Positions 1 through 8,853 of a stretch of DNA of 64,000 bases are shown here, piece after piece (position 1 is the first letter of the stretch; each line of letters opens with the position of its first letter). The stretch comes from Rikenellaceae bacterium (lineage in GTDB: Bacteria; Bacteroidota; Bacteroidia; Bacteroidales; Rikenellaceae). The translations under genes and the position numbers were made by a program. The stretch covers positions 124,001 through 188,000 of the forward strand of contig SUZN01000005.1 of NCBI GenBank assembly GCA_015059905.1. The letters are read 5' to 3'. Below the pieces are notes generated by a model that ran no database searches, was not told the origin of the DNA, and saw only the letters and a program-made list of their open reading frames with translations.

Positions 1-16
1 TTACGGTTAATAGGTT

Positions 17-2362
17 TTAATCATTTGTTTGGCGCACAAAACGGCACACGGCACATCCGCGCTCCACATCGTAGCTCTCCACCGCCTCAAGGTGATACTT
101 CGCACGCTGCCCGTTGAGCCTCAGCACAAACGTCGAGCGCAGGTTTGCTCCGCTACTACACCACTCGCCAAGCGACTGCAGCTCAAGCGGTGTGAGCTTT
201 AGCGTCAGGCGCAGGCGGCGGCGCAACGACCTCTGGCGCAACTCATCGTCATAGTATCGGTGCAGACCCTGCACGCCATCACGGTCCTCAAAGCAGAGAG
301 TAAACTCCTCGGGCGAGTGAAACGCCGCAAAGGGGTAACTTTTGCCGTATGCTGGAAAGCCCCAACGCTCGCCCTGCGGCAACTCGCGCAGACCCTCATA
401 GCGCACGATGCGCGTTGTAACCTTTGCCACCTCATCGGCATCACGGTCACCCACCTGCATCACCATCGCCGAAGGGGCATCGGCATAGGGCGTAGAGCTC
501 AACGTAGGGCTGAAGAGCGGGTTCAGCTCGCGCTGCTCGCCCTGCTTTGCCGCGTGGGAGTCTATCTCGCCGCACCACACGCCCAGAGGCTCATCTGCCG
601 AGGCGTTGAAGCGTGCCACAGCACCATCGCCCTCGGCGCGGTAGGCAAGGCGCAGACGCTCACTATGCTCCAGCGCGATATCCTCCGCCTCCACAGGGCA
701 CGACAAATCGACCTTTGCGCTCCAATCCCACTCATCGCCACGATAGAACTCATCGCGCGGCTCGACATAGACCCTGCGCGAGGACTCGTCGGTGTAGATA
801 CGCAGGTTGAACATCTGCTGCACCGCCTTCACAACATCGATAAGCTGCGCATCAACAGCCGCCACCGACCCGAAGTCGAGCTTCGTGCCAAATGCCGCTG
901 TGGGCGAAAATATGGGTCGCAGACGACACTCTGCCGAGAGCGTCACACTCTGTCCCTCCTTGGCGCCGTGCAGGTAGAGCTGGTTGAATGACTTACCACT
1001 CCAGGGCGAGACATACTCTGGAGGCGACTGCACGGTAACCTCCACCATCGTCTGACCTACCAAATCGACGTGACCCTCATAGACAGCCCAATCGCCATTA
1101 TATACCTTCGCCACGCCATCATCGCCCACCTTGAGTAGCACGCAGCTCATCTGACCCACATCGACCATAGGGGTAGTAAAGGTAAAATCACCCTCGACAA
1201 GGTTGCTCACCACCGAGTGTGACGAGCCGTGATAGCAGGTGAGGCGGTAGCGCGACCCCTCCTCGTGGTCAAAGACCTTGCATCGGTACTGCATATTTGC
1301 CTGCAACTCATCACGTTTGTTGCGGAAGGGGTTGGCAATCTCAAACTGCACATCGCAACCATCGCCCAGATAGATAGCATCGAAACCACGCAGACGTGTG
1401 CTTGATATCATCTCGTAGTCGGTGGCATACTTCAGGTAGTACTCGAAGCCTACGGTGAGCCCTGCTGCGGGCTTATAGACCACACCCTCGGTGGAGGAGA
1501 GCTGCAAGCAGGAGTTGTTGTTATAGAGCTCCTCGCCCTCGGTGGTGGTGACAAAAGCGCCGAGTGATGAGGTGAGCACCAGCGGCGAGAGCCACACACG
1601 CCCCTGACCATCCGCCGTAGCCACAGCCTCCGCATCACGTCCCGCCTCGAAGCCCGCAAACGCCTTACGACGTGAGAGCGAGCCACTCTCTGCCTCGGCA
1701 TAGCGACCACTCATCATAAGCGAGCGGAACTCCTTGCTATTGACCCACTCGCCCGCGAGGGTGTAGCCGCCACGCTCCACCGCATCGCGCAGCAGACTCT
1801 CCACCGAGAGGAATGGGTAGTAGTCGCCCACAGTCATCACACGCTGCGGAGGGTAGAGGCTCTTCTCGTCGTAGGGGGCACGGTAGTCGTCATAGCACAC
1901 GGGCAGAAACCTCACCGCCTTACTACCCATCCAGCTCTTGAGGATGGTGGTGCCGTTGAGCGTATCGCTGAAGGAGATGTTGGCTTGGCTGATGGCGGTG
2001 CGCGCAGCACTCTCGACCCACTCGCTGCCGCCTCGGCGCACGCGCAGACGATAGCTCAACCTCCCCTCCTCGCGCTCCACAGCAAGCAGATGCACCACGC
2101 CACGCATCATCTCCACACCCCCGATACGCACCACCGCCTCGTGCGCTGTGGCATTGAAACGCTCGGCACAGCAGGGGTCGGCAGCGTAACACATCAGCCT
2201 ATCGTTCTGCGGCGTGGAGGGGATAACAAGCTCTACACTGTGTCCCGTGCGCTGCTTCTCAATGTCGGCTGTCGAGGCAAGGTCAATCTGAAAGATATTC
2301 TTCGGAGGGGTGTAGCCCTCCCACACGTCACATCGCGTGCCGTCAAGGATAATCTCTACCAT
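17..2362 (-). CDS. Phage tail/baseplate-like structural protein (hypothetical)
   Basis: A 781-residue soluble protein with no signal peptide and mostly beta-strand character. The N-terminus has a pattern familiar from tail-tip proteins of Bacteroidetes phages: a strand with DGT, then a PSTPQN segment, then a Gly-rich VVRIGGVEMMRG loop and a tryptophan-centred stretch (about residues 1-130). Later parts look like repeated beta sandwiches. It overlaps the preceding gene by 7 bp, so the two are probably translationally coupled in one leftward operon with the next two entries. The operon continues beyond the left edge. I recognise the style, not a named family. It could belong to a prophage, a tailocin-like particle or a domesticated tail module. 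Base composition resembles the neighbouring chromosome. Confidence 0.5.
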   Translation of the reverse strand: MVEIILDGTRCDVWEGYTPPKNIFQIDLASTADIEKQRTGHSVELVIPSTPQNDRLMCYAADPCCAERFNATAHEAVVRIGGVEMMRGVVHLLAVEREEGRLSYRLRVRRGGSEWVESAARTAISQANISFSDTLNGTTILKSWMGSKAVRFLPVCYDDYRAPYDEKSLYPPQRVMTVGDYYPFLSVESLLRDAVERGGYTLAGEWVNSKEFRSLMMSGRYAEAESGSLSRRKAFAGFEAGRDAEAVATADGQGRVWLSPLVLTSSLGAFVTTTEGEELYNNNSCLQLSSTEGVVYKPAAGLTVGFEYYLKYATDYEMISSTRLRGFDAIYLGDGCDVQFEIANPFRNKRDELQANMQYRCKVFDHEEGSRYRLTCYHGSSHSVVSNLVEGDFTFTTPMVDVGQMSCVLLKVGDDGVAKVYNGDWAVYEGHVDLVGQTMVEVTVQSPPEYVSPWSGKSFNQLYLHGAKEGQSVTLSAECRLRPIFSPTAAFGTKLDFGSVAAVDAQLIDVVKAVQQMFNLRIYTDESSRRVYVEPRDEFYRGDEWDWSAKVDLSCPVEAEDIALEHSERLRLAYRAEGDGAVARFNASADEPLGVWCGEIDSHAAKQGEQRELNPLFSPTLSSTPYADAPSAMVMQVGDRDADEVAKVTTRIVRYEGLRELPQGERWGFPAYGKSYPFAAFHSPEEFTLCFEDRDGVQGLHRYYDDELRQRSLRRRLRLTLKLTPLELQSLGEWCSSGANLRSTFVLRLNGQRAKYHLEAVESYDVERGCAVCRFVRQTND

Positions 2363-3330
2363 AGGGTCACGCCCTCCACAGCGGCTCGCAGGTTTACCTC
2401 AAACATCAACATCTCATCGCAGGGCAGACAATGCGACCTATCCACCACAATCTCAACGCGCTGCGGCACGCACCCCTCGACCAGCCACAGACGCTCGGAG
2501 GGCAAAATGTCGGCAAACGCCTTGAGCTGCGCCATCGGCTCGTATGCCGAGATGAGCTTAAGCTCGTTCTTGCGCTCCAGAGCTGCCGCCTCGGTGCCGT
2601 AGAGCTTCTCGATATGCTTTCGCGTAGCCTTCACCAGCACGCTCTTTCTGAGTGGGAAGGTGTAGAGCTCGGGGGCGAGGTGTTCGTTGAGCCACGCCAG
2701 ACGGCGCGCACCATGCAGGTTGGGCTTAATCTCATACTCCACAACCGTCACCACATCATCTCCGATTAGCAGCGATACACTCATCGTGTCGGGGTCGTTA
2801 GAAAAATCCAATGCGGTAATAGCCACCGCCTGCTGCCCATCTCCACTTGGGTGTATCTCCAGCGTCTCGGTACCCTTGCCGAAGCTCTCTACCACGACTC
2901 CGACCTCCGCCTCGGGTGATGAATACCAGGAGATTATGTCGAACTCGTCGCACGCCATCACACGCTTCGAGATGTTGTTCATCAGCGGCACATAGGGCTT
3001 GGTGTAGTCGATGTGCGCGGCGATATAGCGACGCACCTCGCTCTCCACGCCACCCACTACCACCTTCACATTCACCTGCATCGAGCAATCCACCTCGCCG
3101 CAACCTTCCACCTTCGCGGGGAGCGTGGGTCGCACATTGTCGCAGAGGTATGGCGAGATATCAATCGAGCCTGTGGTGAGATTGTAAAGGCGTTTTATGC
3201 CCAGCACTTCGAGCGTGTCGGCATTGATAATCTGCACATCCACATCTGCCGACTCGCCCTCGGTGTCGAATGAATAGACGAGCGGGCAGCGGAAGCACTG
3301 ATGATTGTTAGGGATTTCTGTAAATTTCAT
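2356..3330 (-). CDS. Phage tail-associated-like protein (hypothetical)
   Basis: A 324-residue protein without signal peptide or membrane segments. It starts MKFTEIPNNHQCFRCP and is beta-rich in the first two thirds. Around residue 215 it has a RRLAWLNEHLAPELYTFPLR segment; a WLN...YTF motif of this kind recurs in tail-associated proteins of Bacteroides and Flavobacterium phages (recalled, not searched). Cysteines occur in pairs (CFRC near residue 12, CLPC near residue 300), which might be structural. It is the middle gene of the three-gene leftward set and overlaps the next gene, which supports co-assembly of the products. No function beyond a probable virion or tail-like component can be assigned. 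Confidence 0.45.
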   Translation of the reverse strand: MKFTEIPNNHQCFRCPLVYSFDTEGESADVDVQIINADTLEVLGIKRLYNLTTGSIDISPYLCDNVRPTLPAKVEGCGEVDCSMQVNVKVVVGGVESEVRRYIAAHIDYTKPYVPLMNNISKRVMACDEFDIISWYSSPEAEVGVVVESFGKGTETLEIHPSGDGQQAVAITALDFSNDPDTMSVSLLIGDDVVTVVEYEIKPNLHGARRLAWLNEHLAPELYTFPLRKSVLVKATRKHIEKLYGTEAAALERKNELKLISAYEPMAQLKAFADILPSERLWLVEGCVPQRVEIVVDRSHCLPCDEMLMFEVNLRAAVEGVTLW

Positions 3331-3354
3331 ATTGTCAATGTTTTAGGGTTAAGA

Positions 3355-3759
3355 TTAGAAATAGGTCACCACCTCCGCCGTAGCCGTCAGCGCAAGCTCG
3401 CCACTTGACGAGAGGGTCGCAAAGTCGCTCTTGAGCGAGAGGTTTTCCACCGCGACAATGCTCTCCAGCTCGGAGAGGGCAGAGAAAATCTCAATCACAT
3501 CGCGCTCCATACTCTGCCACGCCGCTTCGTGCTCTGCGGGGGCGAGCTTTGGTGCGTGGGTGAGGGCTCGCAGCGTGAGCGAGTAGGTCATCCGACCGTG
3601 CTTGCGCCCCTCCATCGACTTGAATTTGGGCGGCGCGAGCCACAGGGCGGGGTAACTCTTCACACGCTGCGGCAGCAGAGGGTCGGCGCCGCTGTAAAAG
3701 GTGTAGCCCTTGGCGGTTGAGAGTGTGTCAAGAGATTGAATAATTGCTTTTCTGTTCAT
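3355..3759 (-). CDS. Small protein, first gene of tail-like operon (hypothetical)
   Basis: A 134-residue protein starting MNRKAIIQSLDTLSTAKGY. The frame is open 17 codons further upstream, but those residues are Arg/His-rich and look untranslated, so the ATG at 3759 is preferred. It is compact, alpha/beta in character and has no signal peptide. Its size and place just ahead of tail-like genes would suit a tail-completion or tail-terminator type protein, but no motif proves that. It lies 24 bp before the 324-residue gene and about 280 bp downstream of a strong Bacteroidetes-type promoter, so it is the first gene of the operon. Confidence 0.45.
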   Translation of the reverse strand: MNRKAIIQSLDTLSTAKGYTFYSGADPLLPQRVKSYPALWLAPPKFKSMEGRKHGRMTYSLTLRALTHAPKLAPAEHEAAWQSMERDVIEIFSALSELESIVAVENLSLKSDFATLSSSGELALTATAEVVTYF

Positions 3760-4042
3760 AGAGTTTAGGGTGTTAGGGTTCTGGCTCCGCCTGTGGCAGT
3801 GCCTGTTCAAATGTTGTTGAATTGATGTTAATTGATGTTAATAGAGGTAATAGTTAAGAGTGCTAAACTACTTGTTTCAGGTAAGTTTGCCACGCTGACG
3901 GGGAGTGTTGATAACCGTCTCAACGCGCTTTGTTGAGATGTTGAAAACTACAATTTTGACCATATTTTTAGCGATTAAATAATTTAACTTGCGATACTCG
4001 ACCCGCCCGCCTAAAAGTGCCGTTTCGCGCCGAATTACAGTG

Positions 4043-4073
4043 CAAATATAATACGCCAAAGAGCGTTTGTCAA
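4043..4073 (-). promoter_or_regulatory. Promoter of tail-like operon
   Basis: On the minus strand, a TTG -33 element (4071-4073) lies 20 bp from a TATATTTG -7 element (4043-4050), matching the Bacteroidetes sigma-ABfr pattern. Transcription would start near 4037 and give a leader of about 280 nt before the 134-residue gene. Confidence 0.6.
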
Positions 4074-4317
4074 GTATTTTAACAATAAAAATTCAATTAT
4101 TTATCAAATATTTTAACGACATCGGACATAACTCGCTGAATAAAGAGGGGTTGCAAAATATAAATTTTTTAACTTTTTGATACGCAGCGCAAGTAGTATT
4201 AGACAATTACGCCTGAAAACTCAACAATCTCTCCGAAAGAGTTCCTGAAATCAGATTATATTGTTATATTTGCGAGTTGTATGCGCTTGCGCGCGCACTT
4301 GCACACGCGCCACGCGA

Positions 4318-4376
4318 GAGGAAAGAGCAAAGGGGAAAGAGCAAAGAGGAAAGATGAAAGAGGAAAGATGAAAGAG
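4318..4376. repeat. AAAGATG/AAAGAGC heptamer tract
   Basis: Degenerate tandem 7-mers (GAAAGAG, GAAAGAT and variants). The reverse-complement form CTTTCAT/CTTTTAT recurs at 23664-23748, 34310-34345, 41287-41352, 46628-46705 and 50264-50316. Confidence 0.7.
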
Positions 4377-4389
4377 GGGCGCGGAGAAA

Positions 4390-4455
4390 GCGGAGTTTAC
4401 TGAAGCGTAAATGAGCATTTCGAGCGCAAGCGTAACGCAGAAATTACCTTTTTAG
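4390..4455 (+). repeat. Partial copy of palindromic element (core and right half)
   Basis: It shares the core GCGTAAATGAGCATTTCGAG with the full copies at 12681-12801, 42434-42560 and 58992-59116. The left arm is replaced by the heptamer tract, so this looks like a truncated copy. It ends about 20 bp before the flippase start codon. Confidence 0.5.
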
Positions 4456-4475
4456 GCAAGCTGACCGCAAAAGAT

Positions 4476-5954
4476 ATGTTAGAGAAATTAGCCAAACAGA
4501 CCGCTATCTACGGAATAAGCACTATCGTGGTGCGAATGTTAAGCTACCTGCTGACGATAATCTACACAAGAGTATTCGGGCAGGCGGCTTATGGCATTGT
4601 GACCGACGTCTATGCGCTGATTCCTTTTGCGCTGGTGCTGCTCTCGATGGGTATGGAGTCGAGCTACTTCCGCTTCTCGGCAAAGGCAGAGGCTGAAGGG
4701 GGCAGCGAGGTAGAGATAAAGGAGCGCAAGCGACACCTCTTCGCCACAACGTGGGGTGCTACGCTGGTGGCATCGGCGTTGTTCTTCCTGGTGGTGGTGC
4801 TCTGCTGCAAGGATATCACAAGGTTGATGGGCGAGGCATACTACGGTCACGAGGAGTACATACTGATGGTGGGCGCCATCATCTTCTTCGATGTGGCTAC
4901 GATGATACCCTTCTCGCGCCTGCGTGAGCAGGGCAGAGCGCTTAAGTTCGTGACGCTGAAGGCGTGCAACGTGGTTATCAACGTGGGACTAAACCTCGCG
5001 CTGTGGGGCGCAGGGCTCTTTGAGGGCGAATTTGGCGTGGGCTGGGTCTTTGTCACCAACCTTGTGGCGAGCGTGGCTACGTTTGTGATGATACTACCCA
5101 CCACCGAGCGCACACTGCCCCGCATCGACCGCCGACAACTGCGGCAGATACTCGCCTACTCGATGCCGCTGCTCATTGGCGGCATAGCGGGCACGGCAAA
5201 CGAATTCATTGACCGTCAGATGATTAAATATATCATCCCCGACGATGCTATGGCGCAGCTCGGAGTATATGGCGCCATCTGCAAGATAGCCGTTGTGATG
5301 ACCCTCTTCACGCAGATGTACCGCATCGCCGCCGAGCCGTTCTTCCTCTCGAACTTTACGAAGGAGCAGTTCGTGGAGTCGAACGCCGCCGCGCTGAAGT
5401 ATTTTGTGATGGTCTCGATGATGATATTTTTGGGTATCGCCCTCTTCCGTGACGTGTTTGCGCTGATTGTGGGGCGCGACTTCAGGGAGGGTATCTTCAT
5501 CCTGCCCGTAATCCTGGGCGGCAATATTCTGGCGGGCGTGTGGCTCAACCTCTCGTTCTGGTATAAGCGCGAGGAGAAGACACGCTTTGCCATATATGTC
5601 ACCTTCGTGGGGCTGGCATTCACCGTCGTGATGAACATCCTGCTGCTGCCACGCTTCGGCTACTACGGTGCCGCGTGGGCGCGCTTCATCGCCGAGGCTG
5701 CTATGGTGGGCGTGAGCTACTACCTCAACCGCCGTTACTTCCCAACGCCCTACAACGTAAAGCGTATGGTGGAGTATGTTGTGCTGGCGCTGGTGCTCTA
5801 CTTCGCAAGCGAGTGGTTGCTCTCGCAGCTGGGCAAGGGCATAGCGATGTGGGGTGTGAACATAGTGCTGTTCGCTCTCTATGCCGCCTACGCTGTGTGG
5901 CGTGAGAAGATTGACGTGGGGGCTATGGCAAAGAGTTTTTTAAGACGTAAATAA
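4476..5954 (+). CDS. Polysaccharide/lipid-linked oligosaccharide flippase (PST/MOP superfamily)
   Basis: A 492-residue polytopic inner-membrane protein with about 12-14 hydrophobic segments spread over the whole length, as in Wzx-like flippases of the MOP superfamily. The N-terminal ISTIVVRMLSYLLTIIYTRV helix followed by FGQAAYGIV is typical of polysaccharide biosynthesis proteins. It would move undecaprenyl-linked sugars or a related lipid across the inner membrane; the substrate cannot be read from sequence. It is followed 16 bp later by dut and then a prolyl isomerase, forming a probable operon. In Bacteroides a flippase-dut pair commonly precedes a TPR protein and an EnvC-like gene (recalled); here those two genes lie about 30 kb away. 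The fold is clear, the substrate unknown. Confidence 0.85.
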   Translation: MLEKLAKQTAIYGISTIVVRMLSYLLTIIYTRVFGQAAYGIVTDVYALIPFALVLLSMGMESSYFRFSAKAEAEGGSEVEIKERKRHLFATTWGATLVASALFFLVVVLCCKDITRLMGEAYYGHEEYILMVGAIIFFDVATMIPFSRLREQGRALKFVTLKACNVVINVGLNLALWGAGLFEGEFGVGWVFVTNLVASVATFVMILPTTERTLPRIDRRQLRQILAYSMPLLIGGIAGTANEFIDRQMIKYIIPDDAMAQLGVYGAICKIAVVMTLFTQMYRIAAEPFFLSNFTKEQFVESNAAALKYFVMVSMMIFLGIALFRDVFALIVGRDFREGIFILPVILGGNILAGVWLNLSFWYKREEKTRFAIYVTFVGLAFTVVMNILLLPRFGYYGAAWARFIAEAAMVGVSYYLNRRYFPTPYNVKRMVEYVVLALVLYFASEWLLSQLGKGIAMWGVNIVLFALYAAYAVWREKIDVGAMAKSFLRRK

Positions 5955-5970
5955 CTAAAACACTATAACG

Positions 5971-6402
5971 ATGAAAGTAAAGATTGTAAACCATTCGCGC
6001 TTTGCGCTTCCAGAGTATCAGACACCTCTGTCGGCAGGTCTTGACATTCGTGCCAACCTCGACGAGAGCATCACGCTCCACCCGCTGGAGCGAGCATTGG
6101 TGCCAACGGGTCTGTATGTCGAGCTACCCGAGGGTCACGAGATGCAGATACGTCCTCGCAGTGGTCTTGCTGCCAAGCACGGCATCACGGTATTGAACTC
6201 GCCAGGCACCATCGACGCCGACTATCGTGGCGAGATAAAGGTTATCCTTGTCAATTTGAGCAACGACGCCTTCATTATCGAGCCAGGCGAGCGCATCGCC
6301 CAGATGATTGTGGCGCGCTACGAGCAGATTGAGTGGGAGAGTGTCGATTCATTGAGCGACACCACACGCGGCGCAGGCGGCTTCGGCTCAACAGGCAAGT
6401 AA
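5971..6402 (+). CDS. dut: Deoxyuridine 5'-triphosphate nucleotidohydrolase
   Basis: A 143-residue trimeric-type dUTPase that hydrolyses dUTP to dUMP and pyrophosphate, keeping uracil out of DNA and feeding thymidylate synthesis. All five motifs are visible: AGLDIRA (22-28), RPRSGLA (61-67), [11 protein letters not shown] (79-89, with the catalytic Asp), GERIAQM (106-112) and the C-terminal [10 protein letters not shown] (133-142), which closes over the nucleotide. The length is normal for the family. It lies 16 bp after the flippase and 2 bp before the isomerase, so it is co-transcribed. Confidence 0.97.
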   Translation: MKVKIVNHSRFALPEYQTPLSAGLDIRANLDESITLHPLERALVPTGLYVELPEGHEMQIRPRSGLAAKHGITVLNSPGTIDADYRGEIKVILVNLSNDAFIIEPGERIAQMIVARYEQIEWESVDSLSDTTRGAGGFGSTGK

Positions 6403-6404
6403 AA

Positions 6405-7103
6405 ATGAGATTTATGAAAAGACTTATATTCATCCTTCTTGCCTTTATGGCTGTTGCCTGCGGCGAGAAACCAAAAATGGAGGGCGCCGAGGTTAAGCTC
6501 ACTACAACGCTGGGCGACATCACGCTGCGATTGAGCGACCTCACACCTGTGCATCGTGACAACTTCCTGCAACTGACCGAGGAGGGATATTTCGATGGGC
6601 TGCTGTTCCACCGCGTCATCGCCGACTTTATGATTCAGGGCGGTGACCCACGCACCCGCGACATCAAGGGCAGCGAGTTTGACGTGAATGGCGAGGAGTC
6701 GGGCAACCCACGTTATTGGGAGAAGATTCCTGCCGAGATATGCTTTCCACAGCTCTACCACCATCGTGGTGCGCTGGCGGCGGCACGCGAGGGCGATGGC
6801 GTGAACCCCGAGCGCAAGTCATCACGCACACAGTTCTACATCGTGTGGGGACGCACCTTCGATGCCGAGCAGCTGGGACGTATGGAGCAGCGACTGCTCT
6901 CGCAGGGTGTCACACTCCCCGAAAATGTGCGCGAGAGGTATATGACCGAGGGCGGCACACCCCACCTCGATGGTCAATATACGGTCTTTGGCGAGGTTGT
7001 AGAGGGGTTGGACATCGTAGGCAGGATACAGGGCGTTGCAACCGACGATATGGACCGACCTGTGGAGGATGTGAGAATACTGAAAGCTGAAAGGGTAAAG
7101 TAA
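6405..7103 (+). CDS. Cyclophilin-type peptidyl-prolyl cis-trans isomerase lipoprotein
   Basis: A 232-residue protein with a lipoprotein signal (MRFMKRLIFILLAFMAVAC, Cys19 as lipidation site). A cyclophilin domain follows. Its catalytic strand FHRVIADFMIQGGD carries the Arg, Phe and Gln of the active site. A ~60-residue segment with HHRGALAAAR and SSRTQFYIV completes the core, and an extra helical insertion follows GRTFDAEQLG. It should act on envelope proteins in the periplasm. The frame stays open upstream to 6333, but the ATG at 6405, 2 bp after dut, gives a clean signal peptide. It is the last gene of the flippase-dut unit. Confidence 0.92.
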   Translation: MRFMKRLIFILLAFMAVACGEKPKMEGAEVKLTTTLGDITLRLSDLTPVHRDNFLQLTEEGYFDGLLFHRVIADFMIQGGDPRTRDIKGSEFDVNGEESGNPRYWEKIPAEICFPQLYHHRGALAAAREGDGVNPERKSSRTQFYIVWGRTFDAEQLGRMEQRLLSQGVTLPENVRERYMTEGGTPHLDGQYTVFGEVVEGLDIVGRIQGVATDDMDRPVEDVRILKAERVK

Positions 7104-7107
7104 AAAC

Positions 7108-7200
7108 CACGTCATTGCGAACGAACGTAGTGAGTGTGGCAATCTCCAACAATCACTGCCACAAGAGATTGCCACGTCGCTAAAGCTCCTCGCAATGACA
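7108..7200. repeat. Palindromic dispersed repeat (GTCATTGCGA family)
   Basis: Imperfect inverted arms: GTCATTGCGAACGA...GTGGCAATCTC on the left, and its mirrored version AGATTGCCACGTCGC...TCGCAATGAC on the right. It fills the gap between the isomerase and holB. Related pieces occur near 50005-50050, 50225-50260 and 56675-56700. Confidence 0.7.
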
Positions 7201-7213
7201 ATACAATAAAAGA

Positions 7214-8356
7214 ATGAGATTTGCGGACATTATAGGGCAACACAACCTCAAGCGTAAACTCGCCGAGAATATCGACCGAGGACGTATCAGCCACGCGCAA
7301 CTATTTGTGGGCGAGGCGGGAGCAGGCTCACTGCCCCTTGCCATAGCCTACGCACAGTATCTGAACTGCCAGAACCGTCACGATGTAGATGCGTGTGGCG
7401 AGTGCCCCAGCTGCCGACAGATAGCCGAATTGGCACACCCCGACCTGCACTTTGTATTTCCCGTGAACAAGCAGGGCAAGAAGAGTGGCGAGGTGGTCTT
7501 GAGTCAGGATTTTATGCCTCTGTGGCGCGAGATTATCGCCGAGACGGGCGGTTACTTCACGCGCGAGCAGTGGTTTGAGCGATTGGACTTGGGCAAGACG
7601 TTGCAGGGCATTATCTCTGCCAAGGAGGCTGACGAGATTATCCGCCGCCTATCGTTCAAGAGCTTCGAGTCGGAGTATAAGATTGTCATCATCTGGCAGG
7701 CGGAGACGATGAACGACGAGGCAGCCAACAAGATACTCAAGATACTGGAGGAGCCCTGGGATAAGACCCTCTTCCTGCTCATCACCGAGCGTGCCGACCG
7801 ACTGCTCAAGACCATCACTTCACGCACGCAGGAGGTGGCAGTGGGCAAGATTGAGCCTGCGGCGCTGGAGGCTGTGGCAACGACTGTTGCCGACCCTGTG
7901 CAGCGACAGAATATGGCACGTCTGGCATCGGGCAACCTTATCGAGATGCGCCGCCTCACAACGGGCGAGGAGGATGCCTCGCGCAAGGAGAGCTTCGACC
8001 TCTTCTGCCGCCTGATGCGCCTCTCGTACAACGACAAACACCTCGAGCTGATTGAGTGGGCTGACGAGGTGGCTACACTCACGCGCGAGCAACAACGCTC
8101 GCTGCTCAACCACTCGGCGCGCCTTTTGCGTGAGAGCTATATGCTGCACGCGGGGCTGGGCAAGATAAGTTATCTGTGGGGCGAGGAGGCAGCCTTCTGC
8201 ACCAAGTTCGCACCCTTCATCGGCAACCAGAATGTGGAGTTCATTATGGAGGAGATTGAGCGCGCCCTGCGACAGATAAACCAGAACGGAAATGCACGAA
8301 TCGTCTTTACTCACTTCGCCCTGGCGGTGAGCAAGACCATAAATAGGCTGAAATGA
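7214..8356 (+). CDS. holB: DNA polymerase III subunit delta' (clamp loader)
   Basis: A 380-residue AAA+-fold clamp-loader subunit. The N-terminus (FADIIGQ...ISHAQLFVGEAGAGSL) has the delta' arrangement in which the P-loop lacks the GKT ending, so ATP is not expected to be hydrolysed. A zinc module with four cysteines follows (NCQN, then CGECPSC, residues about 55-72). The ILEEPWDKTLFLLIT segment matches the sensor region; the classical SRC motif appears as TSRTQ. It helps load the sliding clamp at primer ends. It begins a tight run holB-folK-lipoprotein-Ig-like-barrel-rbfA, and its stop codon overlaps the folK start. Confidence 0.88.
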   Translation: MRFADIIGQHNLKRKLAENIDRGRISHAQLFVGEAGAGSLPLAIAYAQYLNCQNRHDVDACGECPSCRQIAELAHPDLHFVFPVNKQGKKSGEVVLSQDFMPLWREIIAETGGYFTREQWFERLDLGKTLQGIISAKEADEIIRRLSFKSFESEYKIVIIWQAETMNDEAANKILKILEEPWDKTLFLLITERADRLLKTITSRTQEVAVGKIEPAALEAVATTVADPVQRQNMARLASGNLIEMRRLTTGEEDASRKESFDLFCRLMRLSYNDKHLELIEWADEVATLTREQQRSLLNHSARLLRESYMLHAGLGKISYLWGEEAAFCTKFAPFIGNQNVEFIMEEIERALRQINQNGNARIVFTHFALAVSKTINRLK

Positions 8357-8853
8357 TGCACCGCGTGACCCTGCTTTTAGGTGGCAACCGAGGCGATATG
8401 AGCCACACCCTGCACCGCGCCACAGAGCTGCTTGCGGAGCGCGTGGGCGAGGTGGTGGCGCTGTCGAGGATATACAAATCCGAGGCGTGGGGCTTTCGCG
8501 CCGCAGAGCTCTTCTCGAATCAGGCGGTGGTTGTGATGACCTCGCTTGAGCCGCTTGCACTGCTTGATGCGACACAGGCGATAGAGCAAGAGCTGGGGCG
8601 AGATAGGGCGAAGGAGCGCGAGATAAAAAACCTGTCGGGCGAAAGATACTGCTCACGCACGATGGATATCGACATAATGTTTTACGACGATGAGGTCTTG
8701 AGCGACCCTCGCCTTACCATCCCTCACCCCCTGATGCAGGAGCGTGAGTTCGCCCTGGAGCCATTGGCAGAGGTCGAGGGCGAGAGGCTGCACCCTGTGC
8801 TGGGGCGCACGATAAACGAATTGTTGAGCGAAAAAAGAAACAACAAGATATGA
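8353..8853 (+). CDS. folK: 2-amino-4-hydroxy-6-hydroxymethyldihydropteridine diphosphokinase
   Basis: A 166-residue HPPK, which transfers pyrophosphate from ATP to 6-hydroxymethyl-7,8-dihydropterin in folate synthesis. Diagnostic features are the N-terminal LLLGGNRGDM, the ATP/Mg motif CSRTMDIDIMFYDD (residues about 97-110) and the following PHPLMQEREFALEPL. The length is normal. The first ATG overlaps the holB stop codon, and the stop codon overlaps the next start (ATGA), so translation is probably coupled on both sides. folE, an earlier step of the pathway, lies about 42 kb away. Confidence 0.95.
   Translation: MMHRVTLLLGGNRGDMSHTLHRATELLAERVGEVVALSRIYKSEAWGFRAAELFSNQAVVVMTSLEPLALLDATQAIEQELGRDRAKEREIKNLSGERYCSRTMDIDIMFYDDEVLSDPRLTIPHPLMQEREFALEPLAEVEGERLHPVLGRTINELLSEKRNNKI

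Larger units (their letters stand above)
3760..4475. other. Intergenic region between tail-like operon and flippase
   Basis: This 716-bp gap carries divergent control signals and repeats, and no convincing gene. Leftward there is a strong promoter (separate entry) and a roughly 280-nt leader. The leader has a hairpin (TCTCAAC...GTTGAGA, 3919-3939) and a reverse-orientation TTATCAACA-like site at 3906-3914. Rightward, a TATATTTG -7 element at 4265-4272 is the best promoter candidate for the flippase, although no good -33 is visible. A GC-rich alternating stretch (GCGCTTGCGCGCGC) follows, then a heptamer tract and a partial palindromic element up to the flippase start. Confidence 0.6.

Noticed and set aside
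3900..3950. A second DnaA-box-like cluster (TGTTGATAA, TGTTGAAAA) in the tail-operon leader
   Set aside because: Only one good site, not embedded in a long AT-rich unwinding stretch; weaker than the 46.7-47.2 kb cluster.
3877..4059. A 60-codon open frame upstream of the tail-like operon
   Set aside because: Its start lies upstream of the inferred transcription start and its sequence looks like leader DNA.
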